64,000 nt of DNA from Chelonoidis abingdonii (taxonomy: Eukaryota; Chordata; Testudines; Testudinidae), in NCBI RefSeq assembly GCF_003597395.2, contig NC_133773.1, positions 122,802,711-122,866,710 of the forward strand. Reading direction: 5' to 3'. Below are positions 10,882-24,833 of the stretch, one piece after another (within the stretch, counting starts at the first letter, position 1; each line of letters begins with the position of its first letter). The notes below the pieces were generated by a model. The model was given only the letters and a program-made list of their open reading frames with translations. It made no database searches and was not told where the DNA came from. Position numbers and translations under genes: made by a program.

Positions 10882-13160
10882 TTAAAACCCCATCTTTGTT
10901 CTTTTTGTAGGGACTGGATCTAGGGGCACCCCAAGACCTTGATGATGGCAGAGGCAGTGATGTACAGAATGACCTTTTAGTCTGCTGAGTATGCAGGCCA
11001 AGGAGTGGAGGGTGGCCCAGGAGTCTTTAAAGCCATGGAGCCTTGCATCAATCAGCTCTGAGAGAAGCCCCGTTCTCTCAAAAGGGAGGTCCTGGAGGGT
11101 GGATTGCATCTCCTGGGACAACCTGGAGGTCTGTAACCAGGAGCTTTGCTCATGGCTATTGCAGAGGCAACCACCCTTGACGCCAAATATGTGGCATCCC
11201 AAGCCATCTGGAGGGCACCCCTGGCTACCGCCTGGCCCTCTTCCACCAGAGCGGTGAACTCCGGTGCCCGACCATTTGGGAGGCTCTCCCTGAACTTGCT
11301 GACTGAGTCCCACAGGTAGAAATTGTATCTGACAAGTAGGATCTGATAGTTTGAGACCCTAAATTGGAGGCTCGCTGTTGAATAAATCCTTCTGCCAAAT
11401 ATGTCCAGGCTCTTGGCATCTTTATTTGTGGAGATGCTACCCACCTGGCCCTTTCATTGATGGCAGATATGACCAGGGACCCCAGGGGAGGGTGTGTATA
11501 AATATTCAACCCCATAATACTTCTTTTCTGCATTCTTGGATGTGGGCAGAATGGAAGATAGGGTCTGTCACCCTGACGTAGTGATCTTCAGGACCCCTGG
11601 GTGAAAGGGCAATGCCACCCGGGCTGGGGCAGAGGAGGGGATGACATTGACTCCTCAGCTAGCTCCTCAATCTCCAAGTTCAGGTTGGCAGCCACCCTTT
11701 TAAGCAGGGCTTGGTGCTCCCTGAAGTCATCAGGGGGAGAAGAGGAGCAGCTGCCGGCTTGCGAGGGCCCCGACACCATCTTGTCTGGGGACTACGAGAA
11801 CAACTGCACTGCTGGAGGGAGGGGAGCGTCCCTGTGCTGCGTCAGGACAGTTCTTCGGCCACTGGGGCCTTCCATGAAACCACCACTTCAGATTTGGTCC
11901 CTTGCTTCAACACTGGTGCCGGCTGCACCAGGAGTATGTTGTCCAAAGCCATCTGGGAGGAGCAATGGGAGTACGGTGCGGGTATAAGAAGCACGCCCAC
12001 GGGTTCCAGTATTGCCACTGGGTGGGCACCTTGCAGGCTCCCAGATAGGGGATGATTCATTCTTTACAAAGGAAGACTGAACTGTCCCTCTGACCCGGAC
12101 CACTACCCTTCCAGTGATCAGGGCAGGGCTGTGGAAGCCTGAGTCTCTCAACTGACTCTTGCTGGCGGTGCGGGGAAGGTGAGGGCTGGTGCCTGACTGA
12201 AGAACGGTATCAGGGTCCCAGTGACTGGTGCCGCAACCAGGAACGGTCTCGTGCTGGAGGGGATTGACAGCGGGAGATCTGCGGGGCGATGGTAACCTGC
12301 GGCTTGGCAATCTCTAGTGGGAGGACTGTCGGTACTGGGTGTATGGGGATAAGCATTGCGACTCCAGAGTTCCATGTCTCGTAAGTGGGGAAAGTGGCAT
12401 CTGAGATCTGGGCCTCCTGACTGGAGACCAAGGTTGCGGGATCAGGGTCCTTGACCGTGGCAAGGGGAACAATACCTGCAGTCCGGGGACATCCCATGGT
12501 TGTTAGGGGTGGTCCTACAGCTGGTTTGGTCGTCTGAACTGGTGCCTTGGCGGGATCCGCCATGCGGCCAGACGTCTGCGGTGCCAGTTGGTCTAACTGT
12601 TCTTTGGCCACCAGGCCCGCTTCAGGCACAGATGTCCCTGCAATGGGCCGGGACCCCCTACCTCTCATTGGAGTTGGGTCCCTGGCTGTGCTGGGGGTCC
12701 AACCACAGCAGTACCCCAGAGAGTCACCATTGCAGGCATGAGGTCTAACACAGGTCCTTTTCCCAAAGTCCCCTTGCATGATGACTGTGGCCCAGTTGAT
12801 TTAGACCACTTCTTTGGTACCGGAGAGGGGGAAAGATGCCTGGTGGATCCCGGTGCTGGTAGTGCAGTGTGTGCCTATGCCGAAGTACCGGGCATCGAGT
12901 CCAAGTGCAAGGGCTCCGAAGCTGGGCACAGAGCAGCCTCCATGAGGAGGGCCCTCAATTGAATATCCCATTCTTTTTGAGTTTGGGGATAGAAATTTTT
13001 GCAGTTCCAGCACTTTTCTGTGGGGCTCCCCCAGGCACTTCAAACAACTCTTGTAAGGGTCACTGATCGGAACACGACTTGGAGACTGGGGAGTGGGGCA
13101 TGTCCTGTTTCGGGACAAAGTCCCAGCTGGGACTCTAACTACTAAGCTACTACTATGCAC
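10882..13160 (-). pseudogene. DIRS gag-like region, frameshifted
   Basis: Several minus-strand frames together follow a DIRS gag. 12801-13160 holds SDPYKSCLKCLGEPHRKVLE, a short C..C....H motif near the gag N terminus. 11588-11779 reads PPDDFREHQALLKRVAANLN. 11052-11444 reads SLDIFGRRIYSTASLQFRVS and ALVEEGQAVARGALQ. 10882-11313 ends with MQSTLQDLPFERTGLLSE. The proline-rich and threonine-rich part at 12210-12779 is less certain. At least three frame changes separate these blocks. Confidence 0.7.
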
Positions 13161-13466
13161 TTAACAGCTAACTAATCACTCAACTAAATAAAGGAGAATG
13201 ATCTAAACAGTGAAGAACCACTCATGTTCTTGCCAAGCAAGACCAGGCACTCTAACCAACTGTCATGGATGGTAAGAAGGAACTGAGAAGATGTAGGGCC
13301 GGTGGCGCCTGATAAACTGCTGCATGAGCGCGGCACTCCAGCGGGTGACACAGTCAGCCCTATGGATACTGCTAAGGCAAAAGTCTCCGACAGTTGTGCA
13401 TGTGGGCACGTGCACAACTAGAATGGAATCAACATGAGCAAGCACTCGAAGAACTCTACTTCCAGA

Positions 13467-14550
13467 AGCATCTAGGTACACCATCAACATTTTCCATTAG
13501 TGACCCAGCCCAACCCTGCTTAGCTTATGAAAGCTGATGGAATCACAGCAGTATAGTTGGAAATATTAAACTAAAGAAACTTTACCCAAACAATGCATAA
13601 TATTGTAAAAAAATATATTTATTTTGATAAAATGGATTTTTTAGATTGTCTTTCACACAGTGCTTGATGACCAAACATTAGAAAACACACTCTAGCAAGC
13701 AATACTACAACGACTAGAGGATGGACTTCATGACTACTTCGTCTCTGTAATGGTCATGATTTTGGACCTTAAGGCCAAAGATATCTTAAGTACCTTTGGC
13801 ATAAAATTATTTTTTAGTCAAAGACCAGTTTTCATATGAAGGGGTTGCTTGCAACACAGAACCCATTTACCTGCATGAATGAAGTCACTAAAGGAAGTAT
13901 ATTGCTGTAATACCATTTATTAGTATTTTTATTTCTTCATCTGCTACCTCTTTGGGGCATGCTAAACAACTGCAATTTCTCGCAGGCAATTGGATATATT
14001 GCAACAAATATTCAGAACATATCCATAGCTGCACACATGCATATTCTCAAACATCCATTGACAAAGCTCACTTTTGGGGCACAAAGAGTAACTGTGCACA
14101 TCTTTTCATGTGCATGTTTATAGGCGCAATTCAGTGTTACTGATGTAATCTCTATAGCAGCCTGGAATCTGTACTGGTTATGCTTGGTGCTCTAAAATTC
14201 TGACAGACTGGTGACATCAGCTATTCTTTCAACCAAGCATTCTTTAGCTGGTAAGCCTGAAACTGCCTATGTGGTTTGCTGTCTAGACTTTAGATTTCTC
14301 AGCTGTTTTCTGGTGTCATCTCTATAGAATTCTTTAAAATCATCTATGCATGTACTAGAGTTCTATTTTTTCTACCATATTTGAATTGACATTTTTAAAT
14401 CAGTTCCTTAAATAAAGTAATGCATATTGTCAAAATTACATCTTATAAAGGATAAAGTCAATTTCTTCAGGCCACAGAGGAAAATCACTTGACCAGTCCT
14501 CCTCTCTCCAGATACTGATCTTGGTCTCTTCAGGCTAAAGGAAAAAGTAC
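13467..14550. other. AT-rich intron sequence
   Basis: No exon, repeat boundary or recognisable protein match seen. Confidence 0.5.
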
Positions 14551-15124
14551 TACATCTCTAGCCCAATAGAACGCGACCCGATATAACATGAATTTGGATA
14601 GAATGTGGTAAAGCAGTGGGGAGCCCCAGGCCCTTTAAAGCACCACCGGAGGTCCACTGCTTTACCGTGTTATATCCGAATTCATGTGGAGCCTCAGGGC
14701 CTTTAAATCACCGCCCGAGCCCCGCTACCAGACCTCCGGCAGGGATTTAAAGGGCCCGGGGCTCACAGCAGCTGGAGCCCTGGGCCCTTTAAATCCCCGC
14801 CGGGGCTCTGGCAGCCGGGCTCAGGCAGTGATTTAAAGGGCCAGAGGCTCCAGCCGCTGCAGGGAGCCCCAGGCCCTTTAAATCCGTGCCCGAGCCCTGC
14901 TGCTAGAGCTCCGGCAGGGATTTAAAGGGCCCAAGGCTCCCTGCAGCGGCTGGAGCACCGGGCCCTTTAAATCACCGCTGGAGAAGCTGGTCCAGTTCCA
15001 GCATGGCGTACTGATTCTTGCTGGTACACCATATCGGACCAAACCCGATATAACGTGATCTCACCTATAAGGTGGTGAGATTTTTTGGCTCCCGAGGACT
15101 GCGTTACATCAGGGTAGAGGTGTA
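14551..15124. mobile_element. Large hairpin-rich mariner-like MITE
   Basis: Same termini as the copy at 7790-7984: left TACATCTCTAGCCCAATAGA, right TCAGGGTAGAGGTGTA, with TA at each end. The 574 bp interior differs: it holds about eight blocks built around GGGCCCTTTAAA in alternating orientation, so the DNA can form several stem-loops. A further inverted pair lies at 14587-14619 and 14655-14687 (CATGAATT...GTAAAGCAGTGG and its complement). No coding capacity. Confidence 0.75.
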
Positions 15125-15529
15125 GCTTGAGACTTAAATTTGGATCCTTGCATGAGAACAACTTGTGCTTGGCTTCTAAGCTGGCCCCACAAGTTCATAT
15201 TTGTGAAGAAGATGGCATCCCTGTTTGATAGGTGGATATGGAAGTGTTCTGATAGGAGGAAAATAAGGATCCAATCAGCCCTCTTGTCTAAACAGTACAA
15301 TAGTCTCAGAAGTTTGGGGAACTAAATGTGCTGGATATAGCCATGGCGGCATTTCCAAGGTGGGTGAAGCAATTCCTGCATGGGGATATAGAACTTAAAT
15401 CTGGCCTATGCAATATCTATTGCGCAGAACTATCAGCTGCTCTGCTGCACTTGCAAAGTGTGGGGCTGCTAACACTAAAACAATACCAATCTCAGATATC
15501 CCATAGCACTAACATGGCTGTGTAGATCT
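15125..15529. other. Intron sequence, nothing recognised
   Basis: No repeat or exon identified; short open frames only. Confidence 0.4.
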
Positions 15530-17225
15530 TCCCCGTTTCAGAGACTGCAACCCCATGCAGTATCATTAAGTAGTGTTGTATTGATTTATGAATGAGTCAT
15601 GCATGATTGTGTTCTACATTATACAACTCATGCATGAACTACAAACAGTACGAGGTCATTTGTAAACAACACCAGAGAAACACTGTCCTTTGGGGGGCCT
15701 GAAAATACTGTTTCAGGTTTCCAGAGACCTAGAAACAAAGAGTGTAAGATATATAAAGGATCAGTGTAAACAGGCTAGGGGTAGGGTTGCTAGGTGTCTG
15801 GCTTTTTACTGGAACACCTGGTTGAAAGGGGACCCTGGCAGCTCCAGTCAGCATTAAAAGTCCAGTTGGCAGTGCAAAGGGGCTGGCAGACTCCCTGCCT
15901 GGTTCCGTGGGGCTCCTGGGAAGTGGCTGGCATGTACCTCCAGCTTGGGGGCAGCCACAGGCACTCTGCACACAGCCACTATCCCAGGTGCCGGCTCTGT
16001 AGCTCCTATTGGCTGGGAACTGCAGACAATGGGAGCTGCAGGGGTGGCACCTGCACGCAAAGCCTCCTGGCTACCCTTCCGCCAAGGAGCTGGAGAGACA
16101 TGTCGCTGCTTCCTGGGAGCCACCTGAGGTAAGTGCCATCTGGAGCCTGCATCCCTCATTGCCTCCTAAACCTCAATCCCTTGCCCCAGTCGTGAGCCCC
16201 ATGCTGCACCCAAACTCCTTCCTGGAGCCAACATGTCTCACCTCCTCCTGCACATCAACCCCTTGCCCCAGCCCTGAGCCTCCTTTTGTACCCTAAACCT
16301 CTCCATCCCCAGCACCACCCCAAAGCCCATACCCTGAGCCCAGAGCCAGTATCCCCTCCCACACTCCAATCCCGTTTCAGCCCAGAGCCCCTTCCCACAC
16401 TCCAAACACCTCAGCACTCCCCCCAGCCCAGAGTCCTCTCTAGTACCCCAAACCTCTTGTCCCCAACCCTAGTCCAGAGCCCGCATCCCCAGCCAGAGCC
16501 TTCACCCCCTCCCACAACCCAACCCCTTACCCCAGCCCAGTGAAAATGAGCGAATGAGCAAGGGTGGGGGAGAGCGAGCAACAGAGGGAGGGGAGATGGA
16601 GTGAGTGGTGGGCGGGGCCTTGGGGAAGGAGCGGGGCAAGAGTGTTTGGTCATCTGCAATTATAAAGTAGGCAACCCTAACTGCGGGCCCACATTTTAAC
16701 TGGGCAAATGGACAAGATATTCTGTCTAAGGAGAGGTCCCAGACGGGCTGAAGGATTGGACCTCTTTGGGCACAAAGGAGTGATGCGTCATTTCTGCTAT
16801 GTTTATCAGTAAGTGTGTGAGAACTTTTATTGTTTTGATATGTCTTCTCTGTAATGCTTTGTCCTTAAAATAAATGTACTCTGCTGAGAATGTGCTGTGT
16901 GGTTACCTGTAACTGCTCAATATACCGCTCATAGCCCTTGAAAAATAAGCAATGCATAAGTGCCAGCCATTAGGCAGACTGGCTTGCGGGGGGATGTCAC
17001 AGCGTATGGTAGGGGGCTGTGCAGCCTTAAAACCCCTGGTCAAGAGGGAGAGGGATGCCGGTGTCTGCCCAAGGGAGGTGATGGTTGTGAGTTTGAAACT
17101 TTAGGTGGGTGCCCCCGAGGGACCACAAAGAGACAATACAGGTGCAGGTACCCTGAAACTGTGGCACTTCCCAGTGGCGGAGTCTATGACTCTGCCCTGT
17201 CTGACAATCAAATCTAGAAATCACA
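15530..17225 (+). mobile_element. Probable LTR, split by a MITE
   Basis: The two halves (about 15530-15781 and 16680-17225) read as one LTR-like unit when the inner MITE is removed: AAAGGATCAGTGTAAACAGG on the left, then ACATTTTAACTGGGCAAATGG, AAAATAAATGTACTCTGCTG (polyadenylation signal near 16867) and a 3' part ending near CTGTCTGACAA. I associate this pattern with a turtle endogenous-retrovirus-type LTR. Edges are approximate and no target-site duplication was established. Confidence 0.45.
15782..16679. mobile_element. Non-autonomous DNA element with TAGGGTTGC/GCAACCCTA ends
   Basis: 898 bp with perfect 9-bp terminal inverted repeats. A GC-rich fold-back interior (GCTCCTATTGGCTGGGAACT region) is followed by a C-rich tract at 16150-16540 made of diverged copies of a CCCCAGCCCTGAGCC-like unit. 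Familiar from turtle genomes. The open frames within the C-rich tract come from base composition and are not genes. Confidence 0.7.
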
Positions 17226-18359
17226 TGCTGGGGACAGAGATCATGGGAGGGAGTGCCTCCCAGCTGATTGAAAGACAGAGGGAAATTGAGGGCCCCATCA
17301 TCTGCCCATTGAAGTCAATGATCTATTTCACTGGGGAAAGAATCTGGTACAGTCTGGGAAGAGTTATGTTTGGTCAAGAACTCCAACACTTTTGACAGCC
17401 AGGAAGAATCAATAGTGGCTCTTCAGCACTAAAAATGCTTCCCCATCTATTTGTAGAAGGAGGATCCCCCCCAGGCTCCAAGCCACTCCTCCCAACACAA
17501 CACAGTGAACTCATTCCCAGTATTGTCCTTTCCTGCACACATCCACACACATTGCAGGAGCTCACAGGGAGTTATGGGGTAAACAGTAAAAAGAAAATTA
17601 GCTGTAAAATAGTGCAACTTGAAATCTGATGCATCTGACCATTGTATTCCACTGAAAAGTAGTATTTCTAATTGACTAGAACTGAGCTGCTGCGAGCACA
17701 GCACAAACTGCTTTCAGATTGTTCTGGAGCAGGCAATTTGTACTGTATAGTATAGAGTATGTTATAGCACAGTTGTAATCTTGAAAGTTGAGAGGACAGT
17801 AGCCTTGCCATGTACTTGAAATAGCTTTATTAATTAAAAGCTTTGTAGTGTGATGGAACTGAATAAACTACTGTCAATCTGTCTCCAAACGTTCTGTAGA
17901 TTGCCTAGTCTTTCACTCTCAGCACAGATACAATTTTGTAAAGCTTTTTTTTTTTTTTAAGTAGCAGGAATGTGCCCTGTATGTGGATAACTATCTCTGC
18001 CTGGGTCTGTGAAGACTGTTTTATGTATAAATAAGTACATTAAACATGTTTTATGAAAGAAAGCCTGATAAGTGCCAATGCATTCAGCATTGCAAAATCC
18101 AAGTTTAGAACAACACAGGAAATAACAGTGCATTTAGTATGATCTAATTACAATGAAATTCCTTTGAACAAGAATGTGACAGACTAATGCCATTTCATTC
18201 CAATCAGTTGCCATATGCGCATGCAGGACAGATTCCAATCAGTGTTCATGAAATGCTAAATGAATTAACAGGACACTTATTCAGTGCTACTTTTTAAAAG
18301 TACTGGCGTTATAAATAGCCTATAAGAGCTCATTGTTACTTTCTATGAAAATCCAAATA
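17226..18359. other. Repeat-poor intron sequence
   Basis: Holds a T15 tract near 17946. No transposon signature is visible between about 17700 and 18340, which makes it a candidate for conserved non-coding sequence, but conservation cannot be judged here. Confidence 0.35.
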
Positions 18360-19085
18360 TCAAATCCTGAGGTCAGAGGCTGCTCTAGACACAGGCAAGT
18401 TAGGCAGTTGCCTAGGATGGCAGATTTCAGGACCACCCCTGGTTCCTTCCAGGAGTGGTGGCAGGTGATGAGGCTGGTGGGGCTGCCAGTTGGGGCTCCC
18501 AGGAGCAGGAAGCGGACCCCAGATGGGCTGCTGAGGAAATGTTCTCATTCCTAGCTGCTCTCCACCCCTAGTGCAGGTACGATTGGCTCAGGCACTGAGT
18601 GGCTCAGAGCTACTCCTGGCAGCTCTGCCCAAAGCAGTGACCTGCCTGGCTCCATGTCAGCACCCAGCCCACATCTGCTGCTCAGCGCCCAACCTCTGCA
18701 GACCCTGGTGCCTGGGCAGCTCTCAGCACCTGCCCTGGCTGCTAACCTGGACTCACACTGCGATGGTGCCGTACAGTGAAGAGCTCATCTGGAATGGTAT
18801 GAGTGGTCTAGGGACCAGGCAGAGGTGCAGGCTTGGGGGTGAGAAGTGCAGGGGGGCCTGGGTTGAGCTGTGTGGCCCTTGGAAAACAACTGAAGTGTGA
18901 GTCAGGAGTTCCTGGCTCTGGGAGGGATGGAGAAGCCCGGGAAGGGTTACAGGAGGTGGATGCGGAGTGGGTGACTGGCCTAGGGGGTGGAGGATATAAG
19001 GGAAGGCTTGTGAGGGGAAGATATGGAGCAGGTTCTTGGCTCCTGGTGGGGGTGGATTCCTGCCACAAACTTCTAAGCAATTAGG
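18360..19085. repeat. GC-rich block, possible DNA transposon relic
   Basis: Base composition rises sharply against AT-rich flanks. The left part (GGCTGCTCTAGACACAGGCAA, then AGTTGCCTAGGATGGCAG) resembles the end of a dispersed turtle repeat. No matching inverted end was found, so both edges and class are uncertain. Confidence 0.35.
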
Positions 19086-20532
19086 AGGAAGGTGGCACAC
19101 TGAAATCTGCCTGAGATATTAAAGAGCAGAACACAGGCTAATCTGGTGGCATAGAGAATTACAGATTATTTTTCCATTGAGCAAGTCATCGTGCAGTCTC
19201 TTCACTTCTCTTTCCATAGGAAATTCTTGTGTGTTTAATCAAACCGTGTTTAGAAACATACAATTTATTCTTAAGAAAATAAGTACCATATATGGTTGCA
19301 TCAGAGCAAAGCATAGAGAATATTGGGTGGATTCTTATGTATTTAGACTTCTAGATGCTCTTAAATTGCTGGATTAAAAGTTTTTTAAAATAGTCACTAT
19401 AGCTTAAGTGATAGTTTCCCACACTACTTCACTGACCTTCACATCTGAGAACAGCAAAGTCCAATATAAATACTAGTAATCTGGTTAGGATCTGAAACTG
19501 CAGTACTTGCACTGGGAACTTTCACATTTCTAGACACTGAACAAAACAGAGTGAAAAATGGCAAAATCCTGTTTCTCAGAAGCCGGTATTTCCAGGACAA
19601 ACTGCAACGCATGGCATGCTGCTAGAACAGAACTTGAAAACTGGACTAAACCTTCTAGACAGACTGAAACATACCTGCACTTCTGCATGCACAAAAGACA
19701 TGCTCCCTGCAATTGACAGTACTGCTACAGCTGTGCCTGTGTTTACTGAGTCATGTACTTACAGTAACATATTGCCAATTATCTTTTCCTTTAATACATT
19801 TTAAAGTGCTACTTCTAACTGTGTCTCGATTTGTTATATATTCTTTCCCCTTCTGCTTTCATCCTGCTTTTTCTCTTTCCTATCATAGCTCAGGATTAAT
19901 CTTTTTCCTGAAGTGTCATCTGTTCCCCTTCCATTTCCCTCCTCCCCTTTTGTACCTTCCTCATTCTTTTGCTACATCATGCTCTCCAGTTCCTCCCCCA
20001 CTTTTTTCCTCTCCCCCCTCCTCTTCACACTGACATCTGCACCCATCTACAGAGCTGACAGGTGTCATGGGACACACTCATTTGGCAACACTGTCACACC
20101 TACCCATAGCTCTGCAGGCAGGAATTGCAGTTCTGCCTTCTGACCTCTGTTGCTCCTGCTGAGCAGGCAGGCTTTACTCTCACTGTTCCCCCTGCTGGAT
20201 CCCAGCTGAAGGAAGGAGCGTTGGCACCAGCAACACAAGGTGAGAGGCCCAGCTGGCATCAGGCTCTCTTATTTTGTCCCTATGACTGCCCATATCCAGC
20301 TCCACCAGGCTTCTCACCAGCAAACATCTGCACACCCATCAGAAGACACATCCTAATTCCCCAGCAGCAGCAATCCCCCCAGCAACCAATCAGCCAACAT
20401 CAATTCCCACCCTGCATCTTCCCCCAGCGACCAGCCAGTCCCAGCAGCCCCAACAATCAAAAACCCCTCCAGGCACCTCCATACTGCTTTCAGCTCTGCC
20501 GCTCACCCAGCTGCCCCTAAGATAGCCACCAT
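19086..20532. other. Intron sequence with a pyrimidine-rich tract
   Basis: About 19840-20040 is strongly CT-rich on the plus strand. Open frames of 60-131 codons in 19713-20520 follow this composition and show no family. No clear element. Confidence 0.4.
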
Positions 20533-20655
20533 CTAGGGTGACCAGACAGCAAACGTGAAAAATCGGGACGGGGGTGGGGAATAATAGGAGGCTACATAAG
20601 AAAAAGACCCCAGAATCAGGACTGTCCCTATAAAATTGGATACCTGGTCACCCTA
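20533..20655. mobile_element. Short MITE with TAGGGTGACCAGA ends
   Basis: TAGGGTGACCAGACAG at the left and CTGGTCACCCTA at the right are inverted copies bounding about 123 bp. The interior reads AAAAATCGGGACGGGGGTGG and CAGGACTGTCCCTATAAAA. Non-autonomous DNA element; the superfamily is not assigned. Confidence 0.75.
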
Positions 20656-22583
<1,928 letters not shown>

Positions 22584-24301
22584 CTAAATAAAAATGAAGT
22601 ATGTCATTAGGTTAAAACTTAATTTCATGCACTTTTGGTGAAAGCCCTTATTGTATAGCAGTACTTCACTGCTTCAGCTTTTCTCACTCATCCCCTTACC
22701 ACATACCGAAGTTAATCAATGCTAACTTGGCATCCATCCTTATCACCCCCTTTCCTAAAGTGAAATGGCTGCCAGATTGACATTACTGGAGACTGTTTAA
22801 TTATAGAATAGGTACAGTCTGGGGAATACTGTCGCAGGCTTCTTTTATCTACCAATAAGCCTCAACCCTGAACTGGATAAGAGAGTCGGGGGACAGTTCA
22901 GTCTCCATGCTGGTTTACTCTTTGCCCTCTCTGCTAAGACTGAGATGAACTTTTCTCCCCCTCAACGATGAGAAATGTTAGTGAACCCCCTTCAGATGCT
23001 GCGTCATTGATGAACCTGGCTCAGATTTGAAGCTGTGACCTAAAGGTGAAAGGCTTCACACAGCGTGACTCATCTGATGGCTCATCTAGTACCCATCCTG
23101 AGCTTCCATCCTTCAGTTCTTTCAATCTTTCAGTGTAGTTCAGTTTTATTTAGATGTCGTACACAGAATAACAGATTTGAAACAAAAACAACTCAAGCTC
23201 ATAGAGTTGTGTGCCTGTATTTCCATGTCCAGTTACCTTAACTACATGTGCAAATTGGCCTTTTTACCCCATCTACATTTTCATGTGCATGTACAATAGC
23301 TATTTGGATATTAAAAAAGACTGATCTGCATATGCAATAAGGATAACTGAACACAAAGGCAGACTAACAAATGCACATGCATTTTTATACATGGATCTGA
23401 GACCCCTTATTTTAAAATCTTGCCTTACCCACATCATGTGATAAGATTGAGGAACACATAGCAATTGTTAACAGGATATTACAAACACTACAATCAAGGT
23501 TGAGAAGGGAATCATTTAAAACCAATCTTTGTAACTGCTCACAATTTTCTAATTATTTTCCTTTCAGACTAAAATGCCTTTGGCCTGGTCTCAGCGGAGT
23601 GGGAAATAATCTTTTGAGGAAATTTGTTTTATTAAAAAAATCATGCTTAAGTTATATGAGCATGAAAAGCCACCATCACCTTTTAGCAGTTTAAAATGCA
23701 GTTCTGTGGCATATCTTAATATATATTTCTAGATTTTATTTTTCAGAGTATATATAAGAAGTTTACTAAAAACACACATTTACATAACAAATAGTGCCAG
23801 ATGAGGCTTATAGAAAGCAATTACTGGCCAAATTATTTATATTGAATGTCTGGTTCTGATCTAAAATATCACATTTTAGTCCTATTTGAATGCTGCATTT
23901 ATAATATAGGGAATAACTAATCCCTAAACACATATATATTTGTATTACTTTCTGCATAACTCATAGGTTAAGTTTTCTAGGTCTTTCTTCCAATAGTAAA
24001 CTAATCTTGTTTAAATTGCTCATTCAACTCCTGTTATGATTTTTATTTTCTTAATCCTCATTACAGTATTACTGGAAGAAAAAAACCTAGGGGGGGAAAT
24101 AACAATTTCTTTAGACCACACAAGTGGCTAAAGGAACATGTGGTTAAAAGGGAAAAGAGTACCACCAGGATTTTAAATAAATAAATAAGCTTAATTGTAG
24201 AAGAAATATAATGTGCCTTTTTAATTTCTCTTTCTTTCTCTCTCAATTTTGATTTTAAGCTTCTATCCTTCATTCCAAAAGTCTGATTCCGATCTTGCAT
24301 A
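22584..24301. other. AT-rich intron sequence between exons C and D
   Basis: No recognisable transposon, exon or structured repeat. Confidence 0.4.
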
Positions 24302-24353
24302 TATTGGCGTAAATCTGGACTAACAACAGTGAATGCGATGGATTTACACCAAT
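24302..24353. repeat. Short palindromic amniote repeat
   Basis: TATTGGCGTAAATCTGG and its inverted mate GGATTTACACCAATATAA flank a short loop. The flanking TCTGATTCCGATC and AATCAGAGTC are also inverted, giving a two-layer palindrome. Same broad family as 7617-7685. Confidence 0.6.
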
Positions 24354-24833
24354 ATAAGGGTGAATGAAATCAGAGTCAAACCTTTTTTGACAATTAAAAT
24401 ACATACAGTGCAAAAATAATATCCTTAAAACATAAATTGAACTGCCCATTTAATAACAATTTCTCACCATATTTACAGCAACCTCTTCTCTGACCATCTA
24501 TGTCCCAAAATCTGTCCATTCCCCCTTCAGCCAAAGTAGAAGATGAACTTTGCAGCATATTCTGAACATTGACAGATCTGGGCCATGGAGGACCAACAAG
24601 GGAAAATGAGTTGCTAAACTGAGGGTCCCCACTTTGTGGAATATCCTTTTCCAGTTGCTACCCTTCACTACCAAATTTTTCAGTTGGGATGCAGACATCA
24701 TAAGCTCATCTGCTAATTGCAACTTTGTTGGCGCCACACAGGAAGAGATTAAACAGACCCCACGTGATTTAGGGTGTAGTTTAAAACCCTTGTATGTTTT
24801 TTAAATAATATAGAAATGAAACCCTTTCATAAG

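Larger units (their letters stand above)
9969..13466 (-). mobile_element. DIRS-like tyrosine-recombinase retroelement (internally deleted)
   Basis: About 3.5 kb, read right to left. Inverted termini: TTCTTTGAGTGCTTACTTATG at about 9989 mirrors CATGAGCAAGCACTCGAAGAA at about 13433-13453, which is a DIRS hallmark. The minus strand carries, in order, a gag-like region with a CxxCxxxxH motif (about 13050), more gag (11780 to 10900), the N-terminal start of a reverse transcriptase (about 10790-10570) and a tyrosine recombinase (10500-10065). Most of the RT and RNase H is missing. All frames are broken, so the copy is dead. The element abuts a MIR on the left. Family identification is from memory of turtle DIRS proteins. 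Confidence 0.8.

Noticed and set aside
12210..12779. 189-codon minus-strand frame as a separate gene
   Set aside because: It lies between gag-like blocks of the DIRS element and is low-complexity (Pro, Thr, Ala). More likely part of, or noise within, the element.
16009..16659. Overlapping proline-rich open frames on both strands
   Set aside because: They sit inside the C-rich part of a DNA element (15782-16679). Repeated CCCCAGCCC units keep all frames open.
18360..19085. GC-rich block as a CpG island promoter
   Set aside because: CpG dinucleotides are scarce, no first exon is nearby, and the left part resembles a dispersed repeat.
20125..20520. 131-codon plus-strand open frame
   Set aside because: It lies in a CT-rich, proline-coding tract, shows no family, and neighbouring frames are open as well. 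The composition explains it.
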